The position numbers and the translations under genes were made by a program. This document shows positions 8,370-15,349 of a stretch of DNA of 45,863 bases, in pieces; positions within the stretch are counted from its first letter, which is position 1, and every line of letters begins with the position of its first letter. Origin of the DNA: Bacillota bacterium (GTDB lineage: Bacteria; Bacillota; Sulfobacillia; Sulfobacillales; Sulfobacillaceae); assembly GCA_023475835.1 (NCBI GenBank), contig JAMCVM010000216.1, forward strand, positions 1-45,863, written 5' to 3'. The notes below the pieces were generated by a model, which searched no databases, was not told the DNA's origin, and was given only the letters and a program-made list of their open reading frames with translations.

Positions 8370-10319
8370 ATGGTGGGAAAAATTCTGGGAAGCCGTTACG
8401 AGGTTTTGGACCGCATTGGTACCGGCGGGATGTCCTTGGTCTACCGCGCGCGTGATTTGACCTTAAATCGCATCGTGGCCGTTAAAATTTTGAAACAGCA
8501 GTGGGCCGAGGATCGCGATGTCGTGAGCCGATTCGACCAGGAAGCGCGTTCGGCCGCGTCGTTGACCAACCTGCATGTGGTCCAGGTGTTCGATGTGGGC
8601 CGAGAAGAGCCGGATGTGCATTATATTGTGATGGAACTCATCATCGGCCAGACGCTGCGCACCAAGTTGGATGCGAACCCGGTGCTGTCAGTGCGAGAAG
8701 CCCTCAGTATCGGCGAACAGGTGGCGGATGCCCTAGATGCGGCTCATGCCAAGAAGTTGGTCCATCGCGACATTAAACCGCAAAATATCTTGATTGCAGA
8801 AGACAAGACGGTGAAGGTGACCGATTTTGGCATCGCCTATGCGACCACGTCCGGCACCTTAGTTAATACCCGATCGTTTTTGGGGACTGTACAATATCTC
8901 AGCCCTGAACAAGCCCGCGGGAAATTGGTCAGCGCGCAGTCAGATTTGTATTCGTTAGGTGTCGTATTATTTGAAATGTTGACGGGGCGGCTTCCGTTCG
9001 AAGGTGACAGCGCGATTGGGGTGGCATTGAAGCATCTCCAAGATCAAGCACCGGATGTGCGCACCATCCGCCCGACCTTGTCCGAAGGGGTCAGTCGAGT
9101 GGTAGCGCGGGCGCTAGCCAAAGATCCAGCGGAGCGCTATCAGAGCGCGGCTGCCATGCGCTCTGATATGTTGCGCATCTTAGATCCCGATGCTGATTTG
9201 CCTCCGGTTGCGCCGGCGGTTGAGCCCCTGCCACCGCGAGGGGAATTGCCGTCGCGGACCAAGACGAAAGAGGAGCACAAAGTGAACCCGAAACGGGTGT
9301 GGTTGATTGTCGGTGGAGTGGCCGTGGTGGTGATTGGGCTCGGCATCTTCGCCTTTTATCATTGGCTTGAGACGCCCACAGTGGCTGTCCCTAATGTGCG
9401 CGGGTCCAAACTAGCGGCAGCACGAAGACAACTCAAAGCGAAGGGGCTTCTGGTGCAGTTGGCTGGGTATTCGCATTCGGATCAACCAGAGGGCCAGGTG
9501 TTGGGGGAAACTCCGCAGCCGGGGACGCCGGTGAAGGCGGGTCAAACCGTGGAATTGGTCATCTCGTCGGGCCCAGTCAAGGTAACCCTGCCCAACTTTA
9601 AAGGGCAAACTCTGGTCGTAGTTGAGGAGGATTTGCGCGCCTTGGACCTCAAGTGGAGGGTTAAGCGCATCGCGTCCGCGAAACCGACAGGCCTGGTGTT
9701 AAGTCAGGTGCCGTTGGCCCATCACCAAATTCCACGGACGACGACGGTGGCGCTGACCGTCTCCAAAGGGCCGACGATTCCGACGTTGATGCCGAATTTG
9801 ATTGGTATGACACCGTCGGAGGCGGCCACTGCGGTGGCCAAAGACAACTTAGATATGGGCACCCCAGTCGCAACCTATAGTTTGGAACCGGATGGCACGA
9901 TTGTGGACCAGTCTCCCAAACCCTATCAACCGATCCGGGGAGTGAGTCAGGTGACCGTGGATGAATCGGATGGTCCGAGTCCAGAAAGTGCGCATTTGAG
10001 CAAATCGGAAACTCCGGTGCCATTTACCATTCCGAAGTCGGCCGCCAAGCACACCTTGTTCGAAGCGGTGGTGACTGACACGGCGGGCAACAAAGAGTTC
10101 TTCTATCAGCTAGTCGATCCCGGCATGCAGGTCAGCGTACCGGCGGCCTGGTATGGGGCCAGCGCCCAAGTCACCTTTTACCTCAATGGCAGCCAAGATG
10201 GTCCGCCTTTGCCTTTGACGGCTCCGCCCGGCGGAAATTTTCCCAACCCGGGAGTGAGTAGCAACCAAACCAGCAACGCGACCAACGGTGTCGGGAATCA
10301 AGTGGGCAATGCGCCATAG
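8370..10319 (+). CDS. prkC: PASTA-domain Ser/Thr protein kinase (PrkC/StkP type)
   Basis: This membrane kinase senses muropeptides or cell-wall state and controls growth, division and germination in Firmicutes. Residues 1 to about 275 form a Hanks kinase: glycine loop GTGGMS, VAVKIL lysine, HRDIKPQN near 132, DFG near 152 and an activation loop GTVQYLSPEQ. A single membrane helix lies near 310-332 (WLIVGGVAVVVIGLGIF). Three PASTA repeats follow (about 336-400, 406-465, 472-531). About 115 further residues are not PASTA: a possible beta-rich segment, then a Pro/Asn/Thr/Gly-rich tail. ATG 8370 lies three bases after prpC with only a weak ribosome site, so coupling is likely. The protein is 649 residues. 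Confidence 0.94.
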   Translation: MVGKILGSRYEVLDRIGTGGMSLVYRARDLTLNRIVAVKILKQQWAEDRDVVSRFDQEARSAASLTNLHVVQVFDVGREEPDVHYIVMELIIGQTLRTKLDANPVLSVREALSIGEQVADALDAAHAKKLVHRDIKPQNILIAEDKTVKVTDFGIAYATTSGTLVNTRSFLGTVQYLSPEQARGKLVSAQSDLYSLGVVLFEMLTGRLPFEGDSAIGVALKHLQDQAPDVRTIRPTLSEGVSRVVARALAKDPAERYQSAAAMRSDMLRILDPDADLPPVAPAVEPLPPRGELPSRTKTKEEHKVNPKRVWLIVGGVAVVVIGLGIFAFYHWLETPTVAVPNVRGSKLAAARRQLKAKGLLVQLAGYSHSDQPEGQVLGETPQPGTPVKAGQTVELVISSGPVKVTLPNFKGQTLVVVEEDLRALDLKWRVKRIASAKPTGLVLSQVPLAHHQIPRTTTVALTVSKGPTIPTLMPNLIGMTPSEAATAVAKDNLDMGTPVATYSLEPDGTIVDQSPKPYQPIRGVSQVTVDESDGPSPESAHLSKSETPVPFTIPKSAAKHTLFEAVVTDTAGNKEFFYQLVDPGMQVSVPAAWYGASAQVTFYLNGSQDGPPLPLTAPPGGNFPNPGVSSNQTSNATNGVGNQVGNAP

Positions 10320-10349
10320 CCGTGCGCTGGTGGCTTCAAGGAGGAGAAA

Positions 10350-11207
10350 ATGACCGGCCTGGTGGTGGGTCTAGAGGCCAACCGCCCTACGGTTCTAGCC
10401 GACGATGGTACGCGGTATCTGTGTTACCTGAGGGGCCGCATTCATCGCGATCTCGGCCGGATTATGGTCGGCGATCGGGTGAGTCTGAATCCTACCGATC
10501 CCGGAGAGGCTATCATTACCGACGTCGACACCCGCAAGAACACGTTATTGCGGCCTCCGGTGGCGAATGTGGCCGGAACTTTTGTGGTCTTTACGGTGAC
10601 CGAGCCCAGGGGTAACCGGGAGCTGCTGGACAAGCGATTAGTCCTAGCCGACTTGTCGCACATGGAGGCCGAAGTGGTGCTGAACAAAGTAGACCTGAGT
10701 TCGGCCGAGGAAGTGGAGGCCATACGTGACATTTATCGCAAGGCGGGCTACGCCGTCTGGCCGGTCTCTTCCAGCACCAAAGAAGGCTTAGAGGCGATGG
10801 TGAGCGCCCCGCGACAGGGAGTTTGGGTGTTGGTGGGAGAAAGCGGGGTGGGGAAATCTACGCTGCTGGCAGCAGCGATTCCCGAAGCGATTGCGGCTAC
10901 CGGGGGGCTAAGTCGGATTGGACGAGGCAAAGAAACCACGCGTCGAGTAGGACTTTGGCGACTGAGGAACTTTTGGCTGGCTGACGCGCCAGGGTATACT
11001 TCGCTGAAAGTGCAGGTGAACGATGCCCGTGACATTTTACGGGCGTTTCCCGAGTTTGCGTTATACGATTGTCGGTATGCAAATTGTCGCCATCTGAAAG
11101 AACCGGGGTGCGGAGTCCTAGCGGCCGTCGCTTCGGGAATATTGGACAGCGGACGCTATCGCCATTACGTGGCGATTTTGGACAACTGGGTGACGCCGCG
11201 TGCCTAA
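10350..11207 (+). CDS. rsgA: Small-subunit ribosome biogenesis GTPase RsgA
   Basis: RsgA (CpgA/YjeQ) is a circularly permuted GTPase that checks late 30S maturation. An N-terminal OB fold is followed by G motifs in permuted order: G4 NKVDL, then G1 GESGVGKST, then G3 DAPGYTS. The C-terminal zinc knuckle is CRYANCRHLKEPGC. ATG 10350 directly follows a strong GGAGGAGAAA site. At 285 residues it is normal length. Its place after the kinase and before rpe is conserved in Firmicutes. Confidence 0.95.
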   Translation: MTGLVVGLEANRPTVLADDGTRYLCYLRGRIHRDLGRIMVGDRVSLNPTDPGEAIITDVDTRKNTLLRPPVANVAGTFVVFTVTEPRGNRELLDKRLVLADLSHMEAEVVLNKVDLSSAEEVEAIRDIYRKAGYAVWPVSSSTKEGLEAMVSAPRQGVWVLVGESGVGKSTLLAAAIPEAIAATGGLSRIGRGKETTRRVGLWRLRNFWLADAPGYTSLKVQVNDARDILRAFPEFALYDCRYANCRHLKEPGCGVLAAVASGILDSGRYRHYVAILDNWVTPRA

Positions 11208-11232
11208 CCCAGAACGGACAAGGAGGAGTTTT

Positions 11233-11883
11233 GTGGGACCCACGATTCGGATTGCGCCCAGCCTCTTGGCGGCGGATTTCAGTTACTTGGCGGGATCGGT
11301 GGCCCAGGTGGCAAAAGACGCCGACTGGATACATTTGGATATTATGGATGGCCGTTTTGTGCCAAATATTACTATGGGCCCATTGGTGGTCGAAGCGGTG
11401 CGAAAGACGACTGACTTGCCACTTGACGTGCATATGATGATTGTGGAACCCGAACGCTATCTGGAGGCGTTTCGTTTGGCGGGGGCCGATAGTCTTACCG
11501 TACATTATGAAGCGTGTCCGCATTTAGAACGGGTGATTGCGGAGATTCACGAAACCGGAGCCTTGGCAGGGGTGGCGCTAAACCCAGCTACGCGGGTCGA
11601 CGCGTTGGCCGATATTTGGGATGAACTCGATCTGGTGTTAGTGATGAGCGTCAATCCCGGATTTGGCGGGCAAGCATTTTGGCCGCATGCGGTGGCCAAG
11701 GTGGCTCAAGCGAAGGCGCTTAGAGGGGATAGTGATCGCCCTTTGATCCAGGTGGACGGAGGCATCAATCAACAAACGGCTCAGCTGATGAAGCAAGCCG
11801 GAGCCGATGTCTTAGTCGCGGGAACGGCCGTCTTTGCTGCCGACGACCCGGGGCTCGCTATTCGTCAACTGCGGGAGAGCTAA
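11233..11883 (+). CDS. rpe: Ribulose-phosphate 3-epimerase
   Basis: Rpe interconverts ribulose 5-phosphate and xylulose 5-phosphate in the pentose phosphate pathway. It is a TIM barrel with IAPSLLAADF at the start, the metal-binding HLDIMDGRFVPNITMG, the DVHMMI histidine, MSVNPGFGGQ and the phosphate-binding VDGGI and AGTAVF loops. GTG 11233 is chosen because AAGGAGGAG lies just before it; an in-frame ATG at 11200 lies in rsgA without a site. The length is 216 residues. Downstream, thiN would be expected in Bacillus but is absent; 204 bases lead to spoVM. Confidence 0.94.
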   Translation: MGPTIRIAPSLLAADFSYLAGSVAQVAKDADWIHLDIMDGRFVPNITMGPLVVEAVRKTTDLPLDVHMMIVEPERYLEAFRLAGADSLTVHYEACPHLERVIAEIHETGALAGVALNPATRVDALADIWDELDLVLVMSVNPGFGGQAFWPHAVAKVAQAKALRGDSDRPLIQVDGGINQQTAQLMKQAGADVLVAGTAVFAADDPGLAIRQLRES

Positions 11884-12087
11884 GCCACGGCACCTTTTGT
11901 CTGGGCCTTTCGTATGATGAGACGGATTCGGTCCGAGGTGGCGGCGACGGCAAGCGGTCTTGTCGGCGTAGGCTTGTAGGGTGGCGCGGGCGGGGCGATC
12001 CGAGCTCAGATCCCTGCTGGATGGGCTCCATGCTAAAACAGCGGGAGAGTTTTTAGGCCAAAGTCACGAGGAAAGGGGAAATCGGCG

Positions 12088-12174
12088 ATGCGAGTGCAGG
12101 TGGTCAAGGTTCCGCGCGTGGTCGGAAGATTTTTGCAGATTTTCGTAGCGATTTGGGCTCGCGACAAAAAATAG
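12088..12174 (+). CDS. spoVM: SpoVM-like stage V sporulation peptide (28 residues)
   Basis: SpoVM is a tiny amphipathic helix that binds the convex surface of the forespore membrane and anchors SpoIVA during spore coat assembly. This ORF encodes 28 residues (Bacillus SpoVM has 26). It shows the family pattern: a short hydrophobic N-terminus, Lys7, the helix-breaking Pro9 that is essential in B. subtilis, an amphipathic stretch with FLQIFVAIW, and a charged end (ARDKK). A GAGGAAAGGGG site lies about eight bases before ATG 12088. Position between rpe and rpmB is the conserved spoVM locus. Its stop is seven bases before hslO. Too short for normal gene finders; the call combines pattern and synteny. 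Confidence 0.8.
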   Translation: MRVQVVKVPRVVGRFLQIFVAIWARDKK

Positions 12175-12181
12175 GGATGAG

Positions 12182-13057
12182 GTGAGTGGCATCGATTACC
12201 GGATACGAGCGACAGCGGCAGCGGGGACCTTACGAGCAATGGCCACTCTGACCACGCTCAGTGCTCGGTGCGCGCAAGAGGCGCATCGGGCAGGTCCGCT
12301 GGCTGCCGCTGCCATGGGGCGGGCGATGAGTGCGGTTGCCCTCTTGGCGACCGACCGCGCCCCTGAGGGGCGCCTTGTGGTCGAGTTGGACGGAGGCGGC
12401 CCAATCGGCCGGGTGAGCGCAGAAAGCCGAGGTCAGTTCTTGCGCGCCCGAGTCGATCATCCTGAGTTGGAACTATGTTTAAGGCCTGATGGCAAGCTGG
12501 CAGTGGGACAAGCCATTGGTCACGATGGCTTCTTTCGGGTACGGCGTGAGGATGAGGATGGACAGTTTTGGGAAAGTCGCACCGCGCTGGTGTCGGGCGA
12601 AGTGGGCGAAGATTTGATGCAGTACTATCTAGAATCCGAACAAGTAGCCTCGGCGGTAGGGGTGGGTGTGTTGGTGGGTACCAATGGCTTGGTGGCGGCA
12701 TCGGGAGGCTTGGTGGTGCAGGCATTGCCCGGCAGCGAAGGCAGAACCGATGCCGTAGCCGAACGATTTCAGTCCTTGGCCCGCCTGAGTCATCTGCTGG
12801 CCGAAGGTCAGAGTTTGGAGGATTTACTGCGATCGGTCTTGCCTGAGCCTATCCGTTTTTTCGAAAAAGAGCCTCTCGTCTTTCGCTGTCAATGCAGCCG
12901 GGAGCGGAGCGAAGAGATATTGATGAGCTTGCCCAACGAGGACCTTTCCGCACTTATCATGGAAGGAGGCGCCGAGGTGACTTGCAACTACTGCCGGGCC
13001 CGTTACCAATTTTCTCGTCGGGACGTAGAAGCTTGGATGCAATCGAGAGCACGGTAG
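12182..13057 (+). CDS. hslO: Redox-regulated chaperonin Hsp33
   Basis: Hsp33 is a cytosolic holdase activated by oxidation of a zinc-bound cysteine cluster. The C-terminal redox switch has the correct spacing: Cys236 and Cys238 (CQC), then Cys268 and Cys271 (CNYC). The N-terminal domain has the family features (AAAMGRAMSAVALLA, GRLVVELDGGGPIG). GTG 12182 follows GGGATGAGGT and lies seven bases after spoVM, suggesting a shared transcript. In Bacillus hslO lies elsewhere, near coaX, so this location is unusual. At 291 residues the length is normal. Confidence 0.94.
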   Translation: MSGIDYRIRATAAAGTLRAMATLTTLSARCAQEAHRAGPLAAAAMGRAMSAVALLATDRAPEGRLVVELDGGGPIGRVSAESRGQFLRARVDHPELELCLRPDGKLAVGQAIGHDGFFRVRREDEDGQFWESRTALVSGEVGEDLMQYYLESEQVASAVGVGVLVGTNGLVAASGGLVVQALPGSEGRTDAVAERFQSLARLSHLLAEGQSLEDLLRSVLPEPIRFFEKEPLVFRCQCSRERSEEILMSLPNEDLSALIMEGGAEVTCNYCRARYQFSRRDVEAWMQSRAR

Positions 13058-13247
13058 TCTATTCCATCAGCGGATTCGGCGCCGGGGCGATCGGGCCGAA
13101 GGTGGCTTGGAAGGCGAATGGCGGCGCTACATCCAGAAAGAGGCAAGGACGGTGGGGCAGGCCACTCGGGTACTTGGTGGCCGTTGTCATGGGGAGTGGC
13201 TTTCGACGATTACGCCTCGCGGCGAGTCCGATCGGGGCCCCGCCGCA

Positions 13248-13288
13248 TTAAAAGAAGTGCCGCCTCGTCTGTCGTCGAATGACGGCAC
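13248..13288 (-). terminator. Rho-independent terminator of rpmB (possibly bidirectional)
   Basis: On the minus strand, about 30 bases after the rpmB stop, a stem GTGCCG/CGGCAC (arms 13283-13288 and 13257-13262) is followed by the T-rich run TTCTTTT. The loop is long (about 20 bases) but contains a secondary GTC/GAC pairing. It sits between convergent hslO and rpmB, where a terminator is expected. The interval 13058-13247 holds no gene I can support. Confidence 0.5.
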
Positions 13289-13317
13289 CAAAGGGGCACT
13301 CAAAGGTTTGCCAATGC

Positions 13318-13509
13318 TTAAATCGCTCGGTCGACTTTGCCCGATCGCAAACAACGCGTACAGACATACATTCTTTTTGTCCGGCCATTGACCCGTACTC
13401 GCACATGTTGGATATTGGGTCGCCATACTCTTCGCGTCTTATGGTGCGAATGGCTGACATTATTGCCGTAGACTGTATGCTTGTCACATACTTCACATCG
13501 AAATGCCAC
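13318..13509 (-). CDS. rpmB: 50S ribosomal protein L28
   Basis: L28 is a small ribosomal protein. The 63-residue product has the L28 layout: CEVCDK near the N-terminus, [18 protein letters not shown], and a C-terminal [10 protein letters not shown]. The four cysteines (CxxC...CxxC) mark the zinc-binding form. The start is GTG 13509, with GGGGAGG about nine bases upstream. It runs against its neighbours, as at the Bacillus spoVM-rpmB-yloU locus, and has its own promoter and terminator. Confidence 0.95.
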   Translation of the reverse strand: MAFRCEVCDKHTVYGNNVSHSHHKTRRVWRPNIQHVRVRVNGRTKRMYVCTRCLRSGKVDRAI

Positions 13510-13545
13510 TGCTTGAAACCTCCCCGATTGCTCGCATACCTGAGT

Positions 13546-13574
13546 ATGTTACCATAGGAACACAGTACAGGCAA
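13546..13574 (-). promoter_or_regulatory. rpmB: Probable sigma-A promoter for rpmB
   Basis: Read on the minus strand, TTGCCT (13574-13569) and TAACAT (13551-13546) are separated by exactly 17 bases, and transcription would start near 13539, about 30 bases before the rpmB GTG. The match is good for a vegetative promoter. It overlaps the region where an asp23 promoter would also have to lie on the other strand. Confidence 0.5.
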
Positions 13575-13593
13575 GGTGGGAGACGGGATTGAA

Positions 13594-13944
13594 ATGATGA
13601 AGGCAACGGACTTAGGAACACTGAAGGTCCATGACGAAGTGATCATTGCTTTGGTCGAAGAAGCGGTTTTGGCCACTCCGGGGGTTGCGCACATGATCTC
13701 GCGGGGGGTGCGCGACGAATTAAACCAATGGCTAAAAAAAGATGGCTATGGGCGTGGGGTGACTGTTACAGCGGAGCCTCCAGGGTTCAGCATTGATCTG
13801 TTTATTGCCGTCTATTATGGTGAGCGATTGCCGGAACTGGGCCGGCGGATAGTGGACCGGGTCTATCAGGCAGTGAAGGCGGCGATTGAGGTCGGACCGA
13901 GCAATATTACCGTGCACATTGAGGGGCTCGAGACGCTTGAGTGA
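13594..13944 (+). CDS. Asp23/Gls24 (DUF322) family envelope stress protein
   Basis: Asp23-family proteins are small membrane-associated proteins; the copy next to fakA (YloU in Bacillus) is conserved but of unclear role. The 116-residue product shows GTLKVHDEVIIALVEEAVLATPGV, then VTAEPPGFSIDLFIAVYYGERLPELGRRIVDRV and the C-terminal VGPSNITVHIEGL, all typical. ATG 13594 is chosen; AAGGTGGGAG lies about 11 bases upstream, and a GTG at 13576 falls inside that site. It overlaps the proposed TTG start of fakA by eight bases. Confidence 0.9.
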   Translation: MMKATDLGTLKVHDEVIIALVEEAVLATPGVAHMISRGVRDELNQWLKKDGYGRGVTVTAEPPGFSIDLFIAVYYGERLPELGRRIVDRVYQAVKAAIEVGPSNITVHIEGLETLE

Positions 13945-15349
13945 TGCCAGAGACCGGGCTCTGACCGGTGCCGAAGTGAAGCGGTGGCTCGGACGGGCAC
14001 GCGACCGAATCAGCCAACACGCGACGGAAATCGATCGGATTAATGTCTTCCCGGTGCCCGATGCAGACACTGGCCACAATGTTTTGGCGACGTTGGCCGG
14101 CGCTCTCAAGGCGCTTCAGGAGGTCGGCGAGTTGGGAACTGGAGCCGTCTGGCAGGCGGCAGCGGAAGGGGCGATGGTGGCGGCTCGGGGCAATTCGGGG
14201 ATGATTGTCGCCGAGTTGCTGGCGGGATTGGCCCGCTCCGGTCCAGCAATTGACCCTTGGAGCGCGCGCGACCTGGCTCAAGGCCTGCGCCTGAGCGCCG
14301 ATCAGGCGAGGCTGGCGGTGTACCAAGCCAAAGAGGGGACAATTCTCACCGTCGCTTCGGAATCAGCCGAGGCCGCTCGGGGAGAGACGTTGGCCGACGT
14401 TTTGGCCAGTGCGGTCTCCGGGGCTCGACAGGCCCTGGAGCGGACCACCGAACAGATGGCAGCACTGAAAGAAGCGGGCGTGGTGGATGCGGGCGGCGCG
14501 AGTTGGCTTGGGATTTTGGAGGCGTTCTACGAAGAAGCCAGCGGCATCATCGTGCCTCACCATCACTTGAAGGAGGGCACCATCGCCAGCGTTTGTTCGA
14601 ATCCTGACCCGATCCGTTTCCGTTACGACCTCGAATTGTTGGTCGATAGGTTTCAGCAGGGAAAGGGAGCATTGGATGCGTGGGATGCGCCATTGGAACA
14701 GGATTTAGCCAACTTGGGTGATTCCCTAATTTTTCTTGCCGCTGCGCCGTATCGCAAAATTCACGTCCATTCGGATCGCCCCGATGCGATCTTGAGTCGG
14801 GTCCTCGCTTACGGCACGGTGATTCATTGCGAAGTGTGGGACATGCAGAGTCAGAGTGAGCATCGGCTCCACGGCACGGGCCCTCGTCCGGTGGTCGTGA
14901 TTCCCGAAGCCATGGACGGTTGGCATGATGAATGGGCCGATTGGGTCGAACCGCACCACCATCAGGCCCAAGACCGGGCGGGAGTATTTTGGATTAAGCC
15001 CCAGGTGCCGCTAGTCGAAGCGCTTGCGGTGAGTAACTTCGGCGAGTTGTATCATCTGTTAAGTTTTTACGATTTTAGCCAGAAGTGGGAGGACAATCGG
15101 GAGCGGATTGCGAAAATGCATCAAACATGGATTTCTATGGCACCGACCCAGCCGAGCGGAGTCGGTCCAGGTCCCGGTCCCCGCTTAGCGGACCAGATTC
15201 GGGTATGGGCGGATGGGCGCATTGTCACGGTGTATTTGAGTACACACTTAGCGGCGGAGGAGGATTCAGCGTGGGAGGAAGCTCTCGACGCAGCGGTGGT
15301 CAGGGTGAAACTTCCCGTGGACCAGCCCGTGCAAATCGTAGCCGAGTAG
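13937..15349 (+). CDS. fakA: Fatty acid kinase FakA (DhaL-domain, YloV family)
   Basis: FakA phosphorylates exogenous fatty acids bound to FakB for phospholipid synthesis. The N-terminal DhaL domain has the ATP/metal motif INVFPVPDADTGHNVLATL (the Asp pair and Asn are kept; the usual G and T are A and H), ARGNSGMI and EGTILTV. A middle DegV-like/FakA2 region follows (RYDLELLVD, HVHSDRPDAIL). The TTG at 13937 is preferred because GAGGGG precedes it by ten bases and it gives the normal N-terminus; a longer ATG start would lie deep inside asp23. At about 470 residues it is shorter than many homologues (about 550). recG begins within its last 79 bases. Confidence 0.9.
   Translation: MSDARDRALTGAEVKRWLGRARDRISQHATEIDRINVFPVPDADTGHNVLATLAGALKALQEVGELGTGAVWQAAAEGAMVAARGNSGMIVAELLAGLARSGPAIDPWSARDLAQGLRLSADQARLAVYQAKEGTILTVASESAEAARGETLADVLASAVSGARQALERTTEQMAALKEAGVVDAGGASWLGILEAFYEEASGIIVPHHHLKEGTIASVCSNPDPIRFRYDLELLVDRFQQGKGALDAWDAPLEQDLANLGDSLIFLAAAPYRKIHVHSDRPDAILSRVLAYGTVIHCEVWDMQSQSEHRLHGTGPRPVVVIPEAMDGWHDEWADWVEPHHHQAQDRAGVFWIKPQVPLVEALAVSNFGELYHLLSFYDFSQKWEDNRERIAKMHQTWISMAPTQPSGVGPGPGPRLADQIRVWADGRIVTVYLSTHLAAEEDSAWEEALDAAVVRVKLPVDQPVQIVAE

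Noticed and set aside
11914-11979. 21-codon ORF between rpe and spoVM
   Set aside because: No ribosome site and no recognised pattern; unlike the nearby spoVM it has no synteny support.
13058-13300. Possible T-box or riboswitch after hslO
   Set aside because: Some GGTGGCC-like words occur but no T-box core motif or downstream plus-strand gene is present.
13107-13391. Plus-strand ORF after hslO
   Set aside because: It runs through the rpmB terminator and into rpmB on the opposite strand, with no family resemblance.
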